A DNA stretch of 40,630 nucleotides from Seleniivibrio woodruffii (GTDB taxonomy: Bacteria; Chrysiogenota; Deferribacteres; Deferribacterales; Geovibrionaceae), in contig NZ_JAJUIS010000015.1 of NCBI RefSeq assembly GCF_029267515.1, positions 1 to 40,630 on the forward strand. The letters run 5' to 3'. This document shows, in pieces, positions 1 through 6,937 of this stretch. The position numbers and the translations under genes are program-made. Positions within the stretch are counted from its first letter, which is position 1. Each line of letters begins with the position of its first letter. The notes beneath the pieces were generated by a model, which had not been told where the DNA came from, did no database searches, and saw only the letters and a program-made list of their open reading frames with translations.

Positions 1-54
1 AAACGAATACAGGGTTATCGTACCCAGTCCCTTAACAAAGTATCTTCTGTTCAT
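1..54 (-). CDS. Tat-exported protein, 5' fragment
   Basis: Only the first 18 codons are inside the window; the rest lies beyond position 1. They begin MNRRYFVKGLGT, a twin-arginine (Tat) export signal with the RRxFxK core, so the mature protein is probably a folded, cofactor-bearing periplasmic enzyme. The ATG at 54 is preceded by a good ribosome binding site (AAAGGAG at about 62-68 on the minus strand). It lies 18 bp downstream of the split-Soret-type cytochrome gene on the same strand, so the two are probably co-transcribed and may be redox partners. The product family cannot be named from this fragment. Confidence 0.7.
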   Translation of the reverse strand, partial: MNRRYFVKGLGTITLYSF

Positions 55-72
55 GGTTTAGCTCCTTTAGAA

Positions 73-903
73 TTATTTTTTTACAAATCCGGGAGCTTTG
101 GGGATGTTTTTGCCGTGGCAGTCCGCGCAGTTGTACTGGGCAGGCATAAGGGCTTTCTGCGGTCCGAACCATGTAACTTCTTCATGATAGTTGCCGTCAA
201 CCCAGTCGTTAAGGGTCATAACCAGCTTATAAGCGACGGAAGCCGAGACCCTTGCGCACCTGTCCTTGCGTTCGGGGCTGCTTGTTGCAAATTTTGACGC
301 TTTCTCCCACCTTCCCACAGAAACATGGCAGAGGGTCGAATCGCTCACCGTATGCACAATGCTGTCCTTGTTGGCTTTGGGTTCTTTGGGAACGTAGATG
401 GGCATATTTGCGTGACTGTACCAGTCCATAGTATTGATAGCCATAAGAACTGACGTTTCATCCTTAGTAGGAGGACCTATTATGAGACTGCATACCATAG
501 CAGCGCCGTTGAGCGAACCGCAGAGTGTTCCCCACCCGCCGAGACCGCCTTCAAATATCACGAACGTTTCATCGGGAAAAGATTTATAAGGCTCCCCCAC
601 CTTTTCAGCAAGCTGGCTGAAAATGGACATTACGACTGTTCCGCCGCAGCCCAGTTCATACCATCCGTTGTATGCGAGTTCAGCCGTTGCAACCGGATCG
701 AGTTTGACATAAGGCCACGGCCACTGTCTCATCAACGGTTCTTCACCGCTTTGGGTCTCCTCTTTTTTACTTCCGGGTTCTGTGGGGCAGGGTTCGGCAG
801 TATCTGCGGATGCGATGCGTGTTCCCGCACTGCCGACGGCTATACCGACACTCAAAACGGCTGCCTTTGCCAGAATGTCTCTGCGAGTAATCTTCTCTTC
901 CAT
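73..903 (-). CDS. Split-Soret-type c cytochrome, C_GCAxxG_C_C family, Tat-exported
   Basis: A 276-residue protein. The N-terminus has a Tat signal (TRRDIL followed by a hydrophobic stretch ending near residue 30), so it should act in the periplasm. Residues about 78-145 match the C_GCAxxG_C_C pattern: ELGCGG, then GGWGTLCGSLNGAAMVCSL. The C-terminus carries one haem c site, CADCH (residues 259-263). This combination is that of split-Soret cytochromes c known from Desulfovibrio, which are periplasmic electron-transfer proteins. I see only one CxxCH here, whereas the characterised protein is described as binding two haems per monomer, so stoichiometry may differ. The start is fixed by GGAGG six bases upstream. 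A gene for a second Tat protein follows 18 bp downstream. Family assignment is fairly secure; the electron donor and acceptor are unknown. Confidence 0.75.
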   Translation of the reverse strand: MEEKITRRDILAKAAVLSVGIAVGSAGTRIASADTAEPCPTEPGSKKEETQSGEEPLMRQWPWPYVKLDPVATAELAYNGWYELGCGGTVVMSIFSQLAEKVGEPYKSFPDETFVIFEGGLGGWGTLCGSLNGAAMVCSLIIGPPTKDETSVLMAINTMDWYSHANMPIYVPKEPKANKDSIVHTVSDSTLCHVSVGRWEKASKFATSSPERKDRCARVSASVAYKLVMTLNDWVDGNYHEEVTWFGPQKALMPAQYNCADCHGKNIPKAPGFVKK

Positions 904-1356
904 ACTAGACCTCCGAATAATACGTTATATATTTTTTTATATAACGATAGGCGCGTAAAAAAAAGTACGGCTCTGTAAGACGGATAATGCCGCACCGATA
1001 CGCACCGTTATCAGATTTATATATACGTTTAAATTCTTCGTCAACTCTATCTAATGCACTCCTAACTAAACGAAAACCGATTTTTTTCATAGTTTGCCGC
1101 AACATTATGTGCCATTTCATTTTTATCTTTTGTTAATAATTTTTAAAATAACGAATGAATAACAGTTCTTACATGAAACAATAGCGGGCATATGATATTT
1201 ACAGTCTTCTGCGATAATGTATAATTATTTATATGAATACTTGAATATATTATAAACAACTGTCAGCACGTAATAAGATAAAATATGTCGTTATTTATTC
1301 GAAAAGAAACAGACAAACCTGCATGGCGGGCTTTTGCCATAAAAAGAAAAGGAAGA
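904..1356. other. AT-rich intergenic region (453 bp)
   Basis: This separates the cytochrome gene from the sensor-kinase gene, both on the minus strand, so it should hold the cytochrome promoter. The clearest structure is the 9-bp inverted repeat at 923-946. A minus-strand reading frame at 905-1120 could encode 71 residues, but its stop overlaps the cytochrome leader, it has no good ribosome binding site and I do not recognise it. A short ATGGC/GCCAT stem at 1323-1340 follows the kinase stop but lacks a T-tract. Confidence 0.6.
923..946. promoter_or_regulatory. Inverted repeat upstream of cytochrome gene
   Basis: A perfect 9-bp inverted repeat, CGTTATATA (923-931) and TATATAACG (938-946), separated by six T residues. 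It lies 20 bp upstream of the cytochrome start codon. It could be an operator for a dimeric regulator or an mRNA leader hairpin; the sequence does not decide between them. Confidence 0.4.
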
Positions 1357-2961
1357 TCAGTTGAGAGGAATACGGACGGTAAACTCTGTGCCCACTCCTT
1401 CGGTGCTTTTGAACTCTATTGTGCCCTTATACCTGTTGACGGCTATGTCGTATACCAGTGCCAGACCGTGCCCCGTTCCTCTGCCTATAGCCTTTGTAGT
1501 GAATCCTGGGTCGAATACCCTTTTATAGTCCTGCTTTTTGATACCTATCCCTGTGTCAGCAACTTTCAGTTCGAAAAACTCTCTGGTGTATCTTGTTGAC
1601 ACGGTTATCCTGCCCTTCGTGCCGTCCGCTTCACTTTTTTTCCTCACGGCATAGGCTGCATTCACCAGCAGGTTGAGCACCATCTGTCCTATCTCATCCG
1701 CATAGCAACGCAGAACTCCGTGCTGTTTTGCGAGGTTAAGCTCCATCTCGCAGTATGGTTCCCATTTGTCGCTGGTGAGAAGTACGCAGTTTTTCACAAG
1801 AGTGTCTATGAAAACGTGCTCCTTCTCTATGTTGTCCTTCTGGGTTATGGATGCAAGCGCATTAAGAATGGCGGTGAGTTCGTTCAGATATTTCTCCGCC
1901 TCAATGACGTGAGGAAGAAGCTCGTTCGCCGCGATTGAACCGCAGCGGTTCGGGCACTCCTTCAACGCCTGAATTGCAGATTTCAGAGTTGCGGTTATGT
2001 CTGCGGAGGCGGCACCCATTCTTATCGGCAGCCCCAGCGCTATCTCGCCTATGGACTCAAGATGCTGAACGTGTCCCAGCCTTCTCTCAAGCATTTTTTC
2101 ACGTGTTATATCGAACATAATGACAAATCTGTGCCGCTGACTCTGGAGCCATACCTCAATGCTGAAAACCCTTATGGGCATTGTGCCGCCGGAGGTTTCC
2201 ATGAGTTTTTCCTCGTTGCTTCCGGCCTTTTCGGCAAGTTCGAACAGTCCCATGGGGTTGATACCTGTGTCATCATAAAATACAGGTTCCTGAGCACCCT
2301 CATCACCGCTGATAAACGGCAGCATCTCTCTTGCCTTCCTGTTGAACTCTTCAACGGTGCCTGTTTCCATGTTAAGTACCAGAGCGGCTCCCGCTATACC
2401 TTCCAGAAGGGTGCTGCGGAATGATTCGCTCTCAGCAAGCCTTATCCCGGCAGCCTGTCCGGCACTTTCGCCGCTGAAAGTACGGAAACCTTTCACCGCG
2501 TACTCTTTATACTCGCTCATGAATCCAAGCTCGATGTGATCGAAATAGCGCTTCATAAACGAGCGGCAAAGACGACAGTCCTCCTCGCATGAGGTATTAA
2601 GCTGGATAAGATCCTCGTATGACTGGCGGATATATTTAAAGATACCGAAAAATATCACAACGTCGAGATTTCGTCGCAGAAACAGCCTTGCCTGCGTTAT
2701 GCCGAAAAGCGCATATGGGTCGCTGCTGAAATCTGCGTGGGGATGCAGCTCCGGCACACCGAAATATGCCACGGGAGTATCCGCCACAGGGCGGTTGAGC
2801 TGGCGCAGAGCATTAACCAGCCATTTATCCGTGTCAGGCAGATAAACGTCATAACCCTGTTCTTTCAGATAGGACATGACCCGCTTTACAAGCCACGATT
2901 CTCCGGTCTGCACCATCTTTTTCAGCATTTGCGCCATGTCTGGATTCAAAGGTTGTCTCAT
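1357..2961 (-). CDS. Orphan sensor histidine kinase-like protein with degenerate H-box
   Basis: A 534-residue soluble protein. The N-terminal 180 residues form an unrecognised domain with a cysteine cluster (CEEDCRLC). A PAS-like region follows at about 185-290 (LLEGIAGAALVLNMETGTVEEFN). The C-terminus is a complete HATPase_c domain: N-box NLLVNAAYAV, G1 DTGIGI, F-box VFDPGFTTK and G2 GRGTGHGLALV. The dimerisation segment reads LESIGEIALGLPIRMG, where relatives have LExIGxLAxGIAHxxNN; Ile313 occupies the phospho-accepting histidine position. ATP binding should be intact, but classical autophosphorylation at the usual site should not occur. No response regulator is adjacent. Possible roles are a phosphatase, a pseudokinase sensor or half of a heterodimer. 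The start lacks a strong ribosome binding site, and the transglutaminase-like gene diverges upstream. Confidence 0.8.
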   Translation of the reverse strand: MRQPLNPDMAQMLKKMVQTGESWLVKRVMSYLKEQGYDVYLPDTDKWLVNALRQLNRPVADTPVAYFGVPELHPHADFSSDPYALFGITQARLFLRRNLDVVIFFGIFKYIRQSYEDLIQLNTSCEEDCRLCRSFMKRYFDHIELGFMSEYKEYAVKGFRTFSGESAGQAAGIRLAESESFRSTLLEGIAGAALVLNMETGTVEEFNRKAREMLPFISGDEGAQEPVFYDDTGINPMGLFELAEKAGSNEEKLMETSGGTMPIRVFSIEVWLQSQRHRFVIMFDITREKMLERRLGHVQHLESIGEIALGLPIRMGAASADITATLKSAIQALKECPNRCGSIAANELLPHVIEAEKYLNELTAILNALASITQKDNIEKEHVFIDTLVKNCVLLTSDKWEPYCEMELNLAKQHGVLRCYADEIGQMVLNLLVNAAYAVRKKSEADGTKGRITVSTRYTREFFELKVADTGIGIKKQDYKRVFDPGFTTKAIGRGTGHGLALVYDIAVNRYKGTIEFKSTEGVGTEFTVRIPLN

Positions 2962-3018
2962 ACAGAACTTATACCACGTTTAGACTTCTTTTTCATGTAT
3001 ATAGCAGAAAAAAAGATA

Positions 3019-3034
3019 TCACAGGAATGTCACA
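3019..3034. promoter_or_regulatory. TCACA direct repeat upstream of transglutaminase-like gene
   Basis: Two TCACA pentamers (3019-3023 and 3030-3034) are spaced by 6 bp, giving an 11-bp period close to one helical turn. They sit 10 bp upstream of the -35 element of the plus-strand promoter, where an activator could bind. It is not the CRP palindrome, because both halves point the same way. Significance is uncertain. Confidence 0.25.
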
Positions 3035-3044
3035 CTTATTGCAT

Positions 3045-3073
3045 TTGTAAAATAAAACAGACTGATTTATAAT
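3045..3073 (+). promoter_or_regulatory. Sigma-70 type promoter for transglutaminase-like gene
   Basis: TTGTAA (3045-3050) and TATAAT (3068-3073) are separated by 17 bp, and the -10 is a perfect consensus match. It ends 22 bp before the ATG at 3096, with GGAG at 3087-3090 as ribosome binding site. Confidence 0.7.
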
Positions 3074-3095
3074 ATGCGCCGCATACGGAGAAAAT

Positions 3096-4064
3096 ATGAA
3101 AACAGAAAAATTCATTACGTCTTTTTTCATGCTCAATATTATTTTAGCCGTCATTCTGGTATATTCCATGAAATCCGACGGCATCATCTCAGTTTTTGAG
3201 GATATCTTTTATTCGAAAAAGGTCTCAGCAGGATACATGACATTTTCGCCCGAACTTCTCGGCAGTTCTTTTAAAAGGGACTCGGAAACGGACAGAAATG
3301 AAGGCTATAACCGCATTTTCACCGAAACTAACATTCAAAGACGCTATCTTACCGGAATATCCGCCGTTCCGCCTGTTGAACGCGCCGGACTGATCGTTAA
3401 GATAATGGGAAAATCAGGCGACGGCATGTGTCTCGACGGCAAGGATATAGTTGAAAAAATAGATATGACTGAGCACCGCAAGGGATGCTCCAAGGATTTT
3501 GCAGAAGTTTTTTCCGTTCTGGCAAACTACACCGGACTCGAAACCCGCATGGTTAAAAACGACAGGCACTACGGCGTTGAGATTTTCGACGGTAAAAAAT
3601 GGTTTTTCATCGACCCCTATTACGCAATAATCCCGTTTGACGATAATTCCCACCCGCTGTCATTCACAAATATGGCGGACAGGATATCAAAAAAAAGGCA
3701 CGTCAGGCTTGAATGTGTGGGCGGAAACGACCACTGTTTTGCCGGAAAACCGACGGAAAGCCACCCTTATTTCGCGGAAAGATCCGACTTCGCATCAGTA
3801 TATGTGCTAATGGGCAACAACATCTTCGGTATTCTGAAAAAAGAGACTATCACACCTTTAAAGCCTAAATTCGTATACACCTTCGCACCCTATCGCGAGG
3901 TGAAACCCCACTGGGCACATCTCATAACCGATACGGAAAACACGACCCATCTGCGCAAGATAGTGGTCAGCTTTATGATGCTCTGGATATGCCTGTTTCT
4001 GGCAACTGACATAGTTTTTCCTGTATATTTCATCTACTCGAAACTGAACCAGAGAAAGAAGTAG
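3096..4064 (+). CDS. Membrane-anchored transglutaminase-like cysteine protein
   Basis: A 322-residue protein with a transmembrane segment at each end (about residues 8-24 and 288-312) and a basic tail, so the central domain probably faces the periplasm. That domain carries an apparent transglutaminase/cysteine-protease triad: Cys131 in HRKGCSKDF, His158 in DRHYGVEIF and Asp173 in WFFIDPYYA. The order and spacing fit the transglutaminase-core superfamily. Bacterial members are usually peptidases or amidases rather than true cross-linkers, and the substrate cannot be inferred. It is monocistronic, read divergently from the kinase-like gene, with its own promoter and ribosome binding site. It meets xth convergently. 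Fold assignment is good; function is unknown. Confidence 0.65.
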   Translation: MKTEKFITSFFMLNIILAVILVYSMKSDGIISVFEDIFYSKKVSAGYMTFSPELLGSSFKRDSETDRNEGYNRIFTETNIQRRYLTGISAVPPVERAGLIVKIMGKSGDGMCLDGKDIVEKIDMTEHRKGCSKDFAEVFSVLANYTGLETRMVKNDRHYGVEIFDGKKWFFIDPYYAIIPFDDNSHPLSFTNMADRISKKRHVRLECVGGNDHCFAGKPTESHPYFAERSDFASVYVLMGNNIFGILKKETITPLKPKFVYTFAPYREVKPHWAHLITDTENTTHLRKIVVSFMMLWICLFLATDIVFPVYFIYSKLNQRKK

Positions 4065-4276
4065 AACGGGAAACACTGATGACGTAAAAATAGCGTCACT
4101 GCAAACTGATGTGAAGCAGTCTCCCAAGTCAATTAAATGATGGCACCACTGTATCTTTGCGCGGAAGTTCGCTTCGTAGTGTTACTCCTCGCGAAGACGT
4201 GGAATATGCGTAGGCTGTTACGGGATACGCTCAGGTAATAGCGCGCACCTCAAAGTTATTTCCCTGTGCACGAAGT
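4065..4276. other. Convergent intergenic region with repeat-like fragment
   Basis: This lies between the ends of the transglutaminase-like gene (plus) and xth (minus). It contains a TGACG/CGTCA hairpin (4080-4098) without a T-tract. It also has stretches resembling the dispersed repeats often found in bacterial intergenic regions, such as GTGAAGCAGTCTCCC at 4111-4125. No gene or convincing intrinsic terminator is visible. Confidence 0.35.
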
Positions 4277-5074
4277 CTATTTAAACTCCGCCCACACAGG
4301 CGCATGGTCGGAAGGTTTTTCCATGCCTCTGACATCGTAATCTATTCCGGCGGCAACACATCTTGATGCAAGCCCTTCTGTTGCAAGAATATGATCTATG
4401 CGCAGTCCGCGTTTCGGTTCCGCCTCGAAACCTTTGCTTCTGTAATCAAACCAGCTGAAAAATTCTTTGCTATCAGGGTAAAGCCCTCTGTAAACGTCTT
4501 TCAGACCGCAACCGCACATCTTTTCGAACCATTCCCGCTCCTCCGGCAGAAAGCTGGTCTTGCCCTCTTTCAGCCATCTTTTCGCGTTCTGCTCGCCTAT
4601 GCCTATATCAAAATCCGTTGGAGCCACGTTCATGTCGCCCACGAGAACGACATCAGCACCTTGGGCGCAGCAGCTCTTCAGATAGTTTGACATATCAGTG
4701 TAAAACTTTGCTTTTGCAGGAAATTTTACCGCATGGTCTCGGCTCTCCCCCTGCGGGAAATAGCCGTTTACGAAGATAAGATTATCATATGCACACATGA
4801 GCATACGTTTCTGCGCGTCGTCCCCATCCGACGGAAAGTTCTTCTGTACCTTTACAGGCTTAACTTTCGACATAACGGCAACACCGTAATGGGTCTTCTG
4901 TCCGGTGAACTCGACGTGGTACCCCATGGCGTTTATCTCCGCCACGGGAAATTCATGGTCCTGAACCTTGGTTTCCTGTAAACCTATTATATCAGGGGAA
5001 TGTCTGTCGATTAGTTTCTGAATTTGATGAAGTCTTGTCCGTATACTATTGACATTAAAGCTAACTATTTTCAT
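4277..5074 (-). CDS. xth: Exodeoxyribonuclease III / AP endonuclease
   Basis: A 265-residue protein of usual family length. It matches the exonuclease III class of the EEP superfamily: MKIVSFNVNSIRTR with the metal-binding Asn, LQETKV with the metal-binding Glu, GDMNVAPTDFD, and the C-terminal SDHAPVWAEF with the catalytic Asp-His. It cleaves DNA 5' to abasic sites and removes 3' blocking groups in base-excision repair in the cytoplasm. It starts two bases after the pseH stop and is the last gene of the long minus-strand sugar operon, with no visible internal promoter. It therefore probably rides on that transcript although it has no functional link to it. Confidence 0.93.
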   Translation of the reverse strand: MKIVSFNVNSIRTRLHQIQKLIDRHSPDIIGLQETKVQDHEFPVAEINAMGYHVEFTGQKTHYGVAVMSKVKPVKVQKNFPSDGDDAQKRMLMCAYDNLIFVNGYFPQGESRDHAVKFPAKAKFYTDMSNYLKSCCAQGADVVLVGDMNVAPTDFDIGIGEQNAKRWLKEGKTSFLPEEREWFEKMCGCGLKDVYRGLYPDSKEFFSWFDYRSKGFEAEPKRGLRIDHILATEGLASRCVAAGIDYDVRGMEKPSDHAPVWAEFK

Positions 5075-5076
5075 GA

Positions 5077-5541
5077 TTACTTTTTCAGCTCCATTATTTT
5101 TACTCTTCTTCCGTTGACTGTTTTCTCTGAAATGTCAGCAAAACCATACTTTACATAAAGTTTGTGCGCACGCTCGTTATCTGCGAAAACTTCCGAGGTC
5201 ACAGTATCCACCCGCAGGCAGTCAAAGGCGTATAATAAAAGTACATCCATCAGAATTTTTCCCGCCCCTTTCACGTCAGGCGCTGCATAAATACCCATCA
5301 CAGCATTTTTCTCTTTTATATCAGTGAAATATATACAGCCCAAAGGTTCTCCGTCCTGCCTGACAAGAAAATACACCCTGTCGGTTGCATTCCTAAGAGA
5401 TTCAATGAAGGCAAGATGAGAGGATTCTTCTATGATATCAGTAGAATACATATTAAATCTTATCCTGTCATCGTTACGCCACGCAAGTACGGTCATCTTG
5501 TCCGCATGGGTGAGCTCCGTAAAATTTATCAGTTCTGTCAT
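5077..5541 (-). CDS. pseH: PseH-type GNAT acetyltransferase
   Basis: A 154-residue GNAT-fold protein. In the Pse pathway PseH transfers acetyl from acetyl-CoA to the 4-amino group of UDP-4-amino-4,6-dideoxy-N-acetyl-beta-L-altrosamine. The N-terminus (FTELTHADKMTVLAWRNDDRIRFNMYS) has the WRN(D/H) signature seen in PseH proteins. APDVKGAGKILMD is the acetyl-CoA loop, and the C-terminal NERAHKLYVKYGF is the usual last GNAT motif. Its start overlaps the preceding stop (TAATG), so translation is coupled to the PIG-L gene. In this operon it is separated from the other core Pse genes by four tailoring genes, so it could acylate a modified sugar; the standard PseH step is the simplest reading because it completes the pathway. 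Confidence 0.82.
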   Translation of the reverse strand: MTELINFTELTHADKMTVLAWRNDDRIRFNMYSTDIIEESSHLAFIESLRNATDRVYFLVRQDGEPLGCIYFTDIKEKNAVMGIYAAPDVKGAGKILMDVLLLYAFDCLRVDTVTSEVFADNERAHKLYVKYGFADISEKTVNGRRVKIMELKK

Positions 5542-6221
5542 TACTTTATAACTCTGACAGTTTTAAATACCTCGGCGTATGCAAGCCCTGTGCGCATACC
5601 ATGCCAACGTGCGTTAAGCTCTATACCCTCAACACTTCTGGGATGCGGAAAATCCCTTATTTCAGATCCATAAAGCGCCATTGCCTCTTTCTTTTTGGAT
5701 ATTGAGCCGGATATGTCAAAATATATGTCCGGCGAAAAGGTCAGCGGGTAGTTCCACTCGGTTGAGGAAAGAACCTCGAAAGAGTATATCTCTTTCACGG
5801 TCTCATTCTCCATAGGTCTGCAAGCCGTCAGTACTGCGTTGTAGGTCACTCTGTGGTCTATGTTCAGGTCGTTTGCATAGTGGGTGAACACTATATCCGG
5901 CTTAATTTCCTCTTTAACTGTCAGAACAGCTTTAACAACATCAAGAAGATCAACACTGTCGAACCTGTTGTCCGGCAGCCCTGCCGTAAAGACTTTATTA
6001 ATACCTATAAGGTTGTTAGCCAGCTTCATCTCGTTATTGAGAGCTGCGATCTCATCCCCTCTGGCGGAAACGTCCCTGCTGTCGCCGCGGCTGGTCTTGC
6101 CCTCTCCGAGAATAAGCGTGTAGGCCTCGCACCCCTCTTCTATCATGCGCGCCACTGTACCGAAACAGCCCAGAACCTCGTCGTCGGGATGGGCGGCAAC
6201 TATCAGTATTTTCTTTGTCAT
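5541..6221 (-). CDS. PIG-L (LmbE-like) sugar N-deacetylase
   Basis: A 226-residue protein. The start is set at 6221, because MTKKILIVAAHPDDE is preceded by GGAG, and because ATG overlaps the previous gene's TAA by one base. The AHPDDE motif (residues 10-15) and the later DLNIDHR motif are the zinc-ligand and catalytic signatures of the PIG-L/LmbE family, which removes N-acyl groups from amino sugars. In this operon the likely substrate is an N-acetyl group on a pseudaminic-acid precursor, nucleotide sugar or glycan. Together with the ATP-grasp enzyme upstream it could replace acetyl by another acyl group. Family is certain; substrate is inferred from neighbours. Confidence 0.85.
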   Translation of the reverse strand: MTKKILIVAAHPDDEVLGCFGTVARMIEEGCEAYTLILGEGKTSRGDSRDVSARGDEIAALNNEMKLANNLIGINKVFTAGLPDNRFDSVDLLDVVKAVLTVKEEIKPDIVFTHYANDLNIDHRVTYNAVLTACRPMENETVKEIYSFEVLSSTEWNYPLTFSPDIYFDISGSISKKKEAMALYGSEIRDFPHPRSVEGIELNARWHGMRTGLAYAEVFKTVRVIK

Positions 6222-6937
6222 TATGCATCTCCGTACCTGTACGGTTCTTTTCTTGGAATAGACGGGCACGTTTTCACGTCTTCCGGTCGGTAAAGCGCGC
6301 CTGCACTGTCTATGAAAAAGCCTTCGTCCGTGCAGAAAGCAGTCAGCGGATTCTCTCTGATATACACGGCGGAGGTGTCCAGTCCTATCTTAGCATCATC
6401 CACATAAACATGGAAGAATCCCGTATGCCCGAATATTATCTTTTTTCCTCTTATTCTGTTCATATTGCTCAGGAAATCGTATCTGTTGTGAATGTATTTT
6501 TCCGTGGGAATATTTTCCGGTGCAGTATCGTAACAGTCCGCAGGAAGCCCGCTGTGGCTTATGAAATACTTTCCGGTCTCATAAAAGTTCATCAGGTTGT
6601 CAAAATATGCCCTGTAAGGCTGATATAATAGCTCGTTTACGGTATCCAACGTCATTTTAAGGTCAATAAACGTGCTTTTTAAACCGTATTTCAGCAGTTT
6701 ATCGGCGCATGAGCCGTCTTTCAGATAGGAAAGATAGTAATATTCGTGATTCCCCATGAGAAACACTGAGTTTTTCATAGTCACGAGCATATCAAGCACA
6801 GCCTTAGAGTCTTCGCCCTTGTTTATGCAGTCTCCTATGAAAACATACTGCGGGCTTTTATCAATAACGGCAATATTTCTCAGCAGAGATTCCAGTTTTG
6901 ATATCTCGCCGTGGACGTCGCCGATAACAAATATCAT
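6221..6937 (-). CDS. PPP-type metallophosphoesterase
   Basis: A 238-residue protein. The start is placed at 6937, where ATG overlaps the SDR stop (ATGA). Calcineurin-like metal motifs appear in order: GDVHG (6-10), GDCINKG, GNHEYYY, HSG and GHT. The second motif has Asn where family members usually have Asp (GDxxDRG). Relatives hydrolyse phosphoprotein, nucleotide or small-molecule phosphate esters. In a sugar operon it may remove phosphate from a sugar intermediate or proofread a nucleotide product, but that is only context. It is translationally coupled to the genes on both sides. Confidence 0.75.
   Translation of the reverse strand: MIFVIGDVHGEISKLESLLRNIAVIDKSPQYVFIGDCINKGEDSKAVLDMLVTMKNSVFLMGNHEYYYLSYLKDGSCADKLLKYGLKSTFIDLKMTLDTVNELLYQPYRAYFDNLMNFYETGKYFISHSGLPADCYDTAPENIPTEKYIHNRYDFLSNMNRIRGKKIIFGHTGFFHVYVDDAKIGLDTSAVYIRENPLTAFCTDEGFFIDSAGALYRPEDVKTCPSIPRKEPYRYGDA

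Noticed and set aside
905-1120. Minus-strand frame of 71 codons upstream of the cytochrome gene
   Set aside because: No good ribosome binding site, unrecognised sequence, and its end overlaps the cytochrome leader and inverted repeat. It could be real but I cannot support it.
1323-1340. Hairpin after the sensor-kinase gene as a terminator
   Set aside because: The stem is only 5 bp and no T-run follows on the minus strand.
1285-1599. Plus-strand frame of 104 codons
   Set aside because: Mostly lies antisense to the well-supported sensor-kinase gene and has no recognisable domain.
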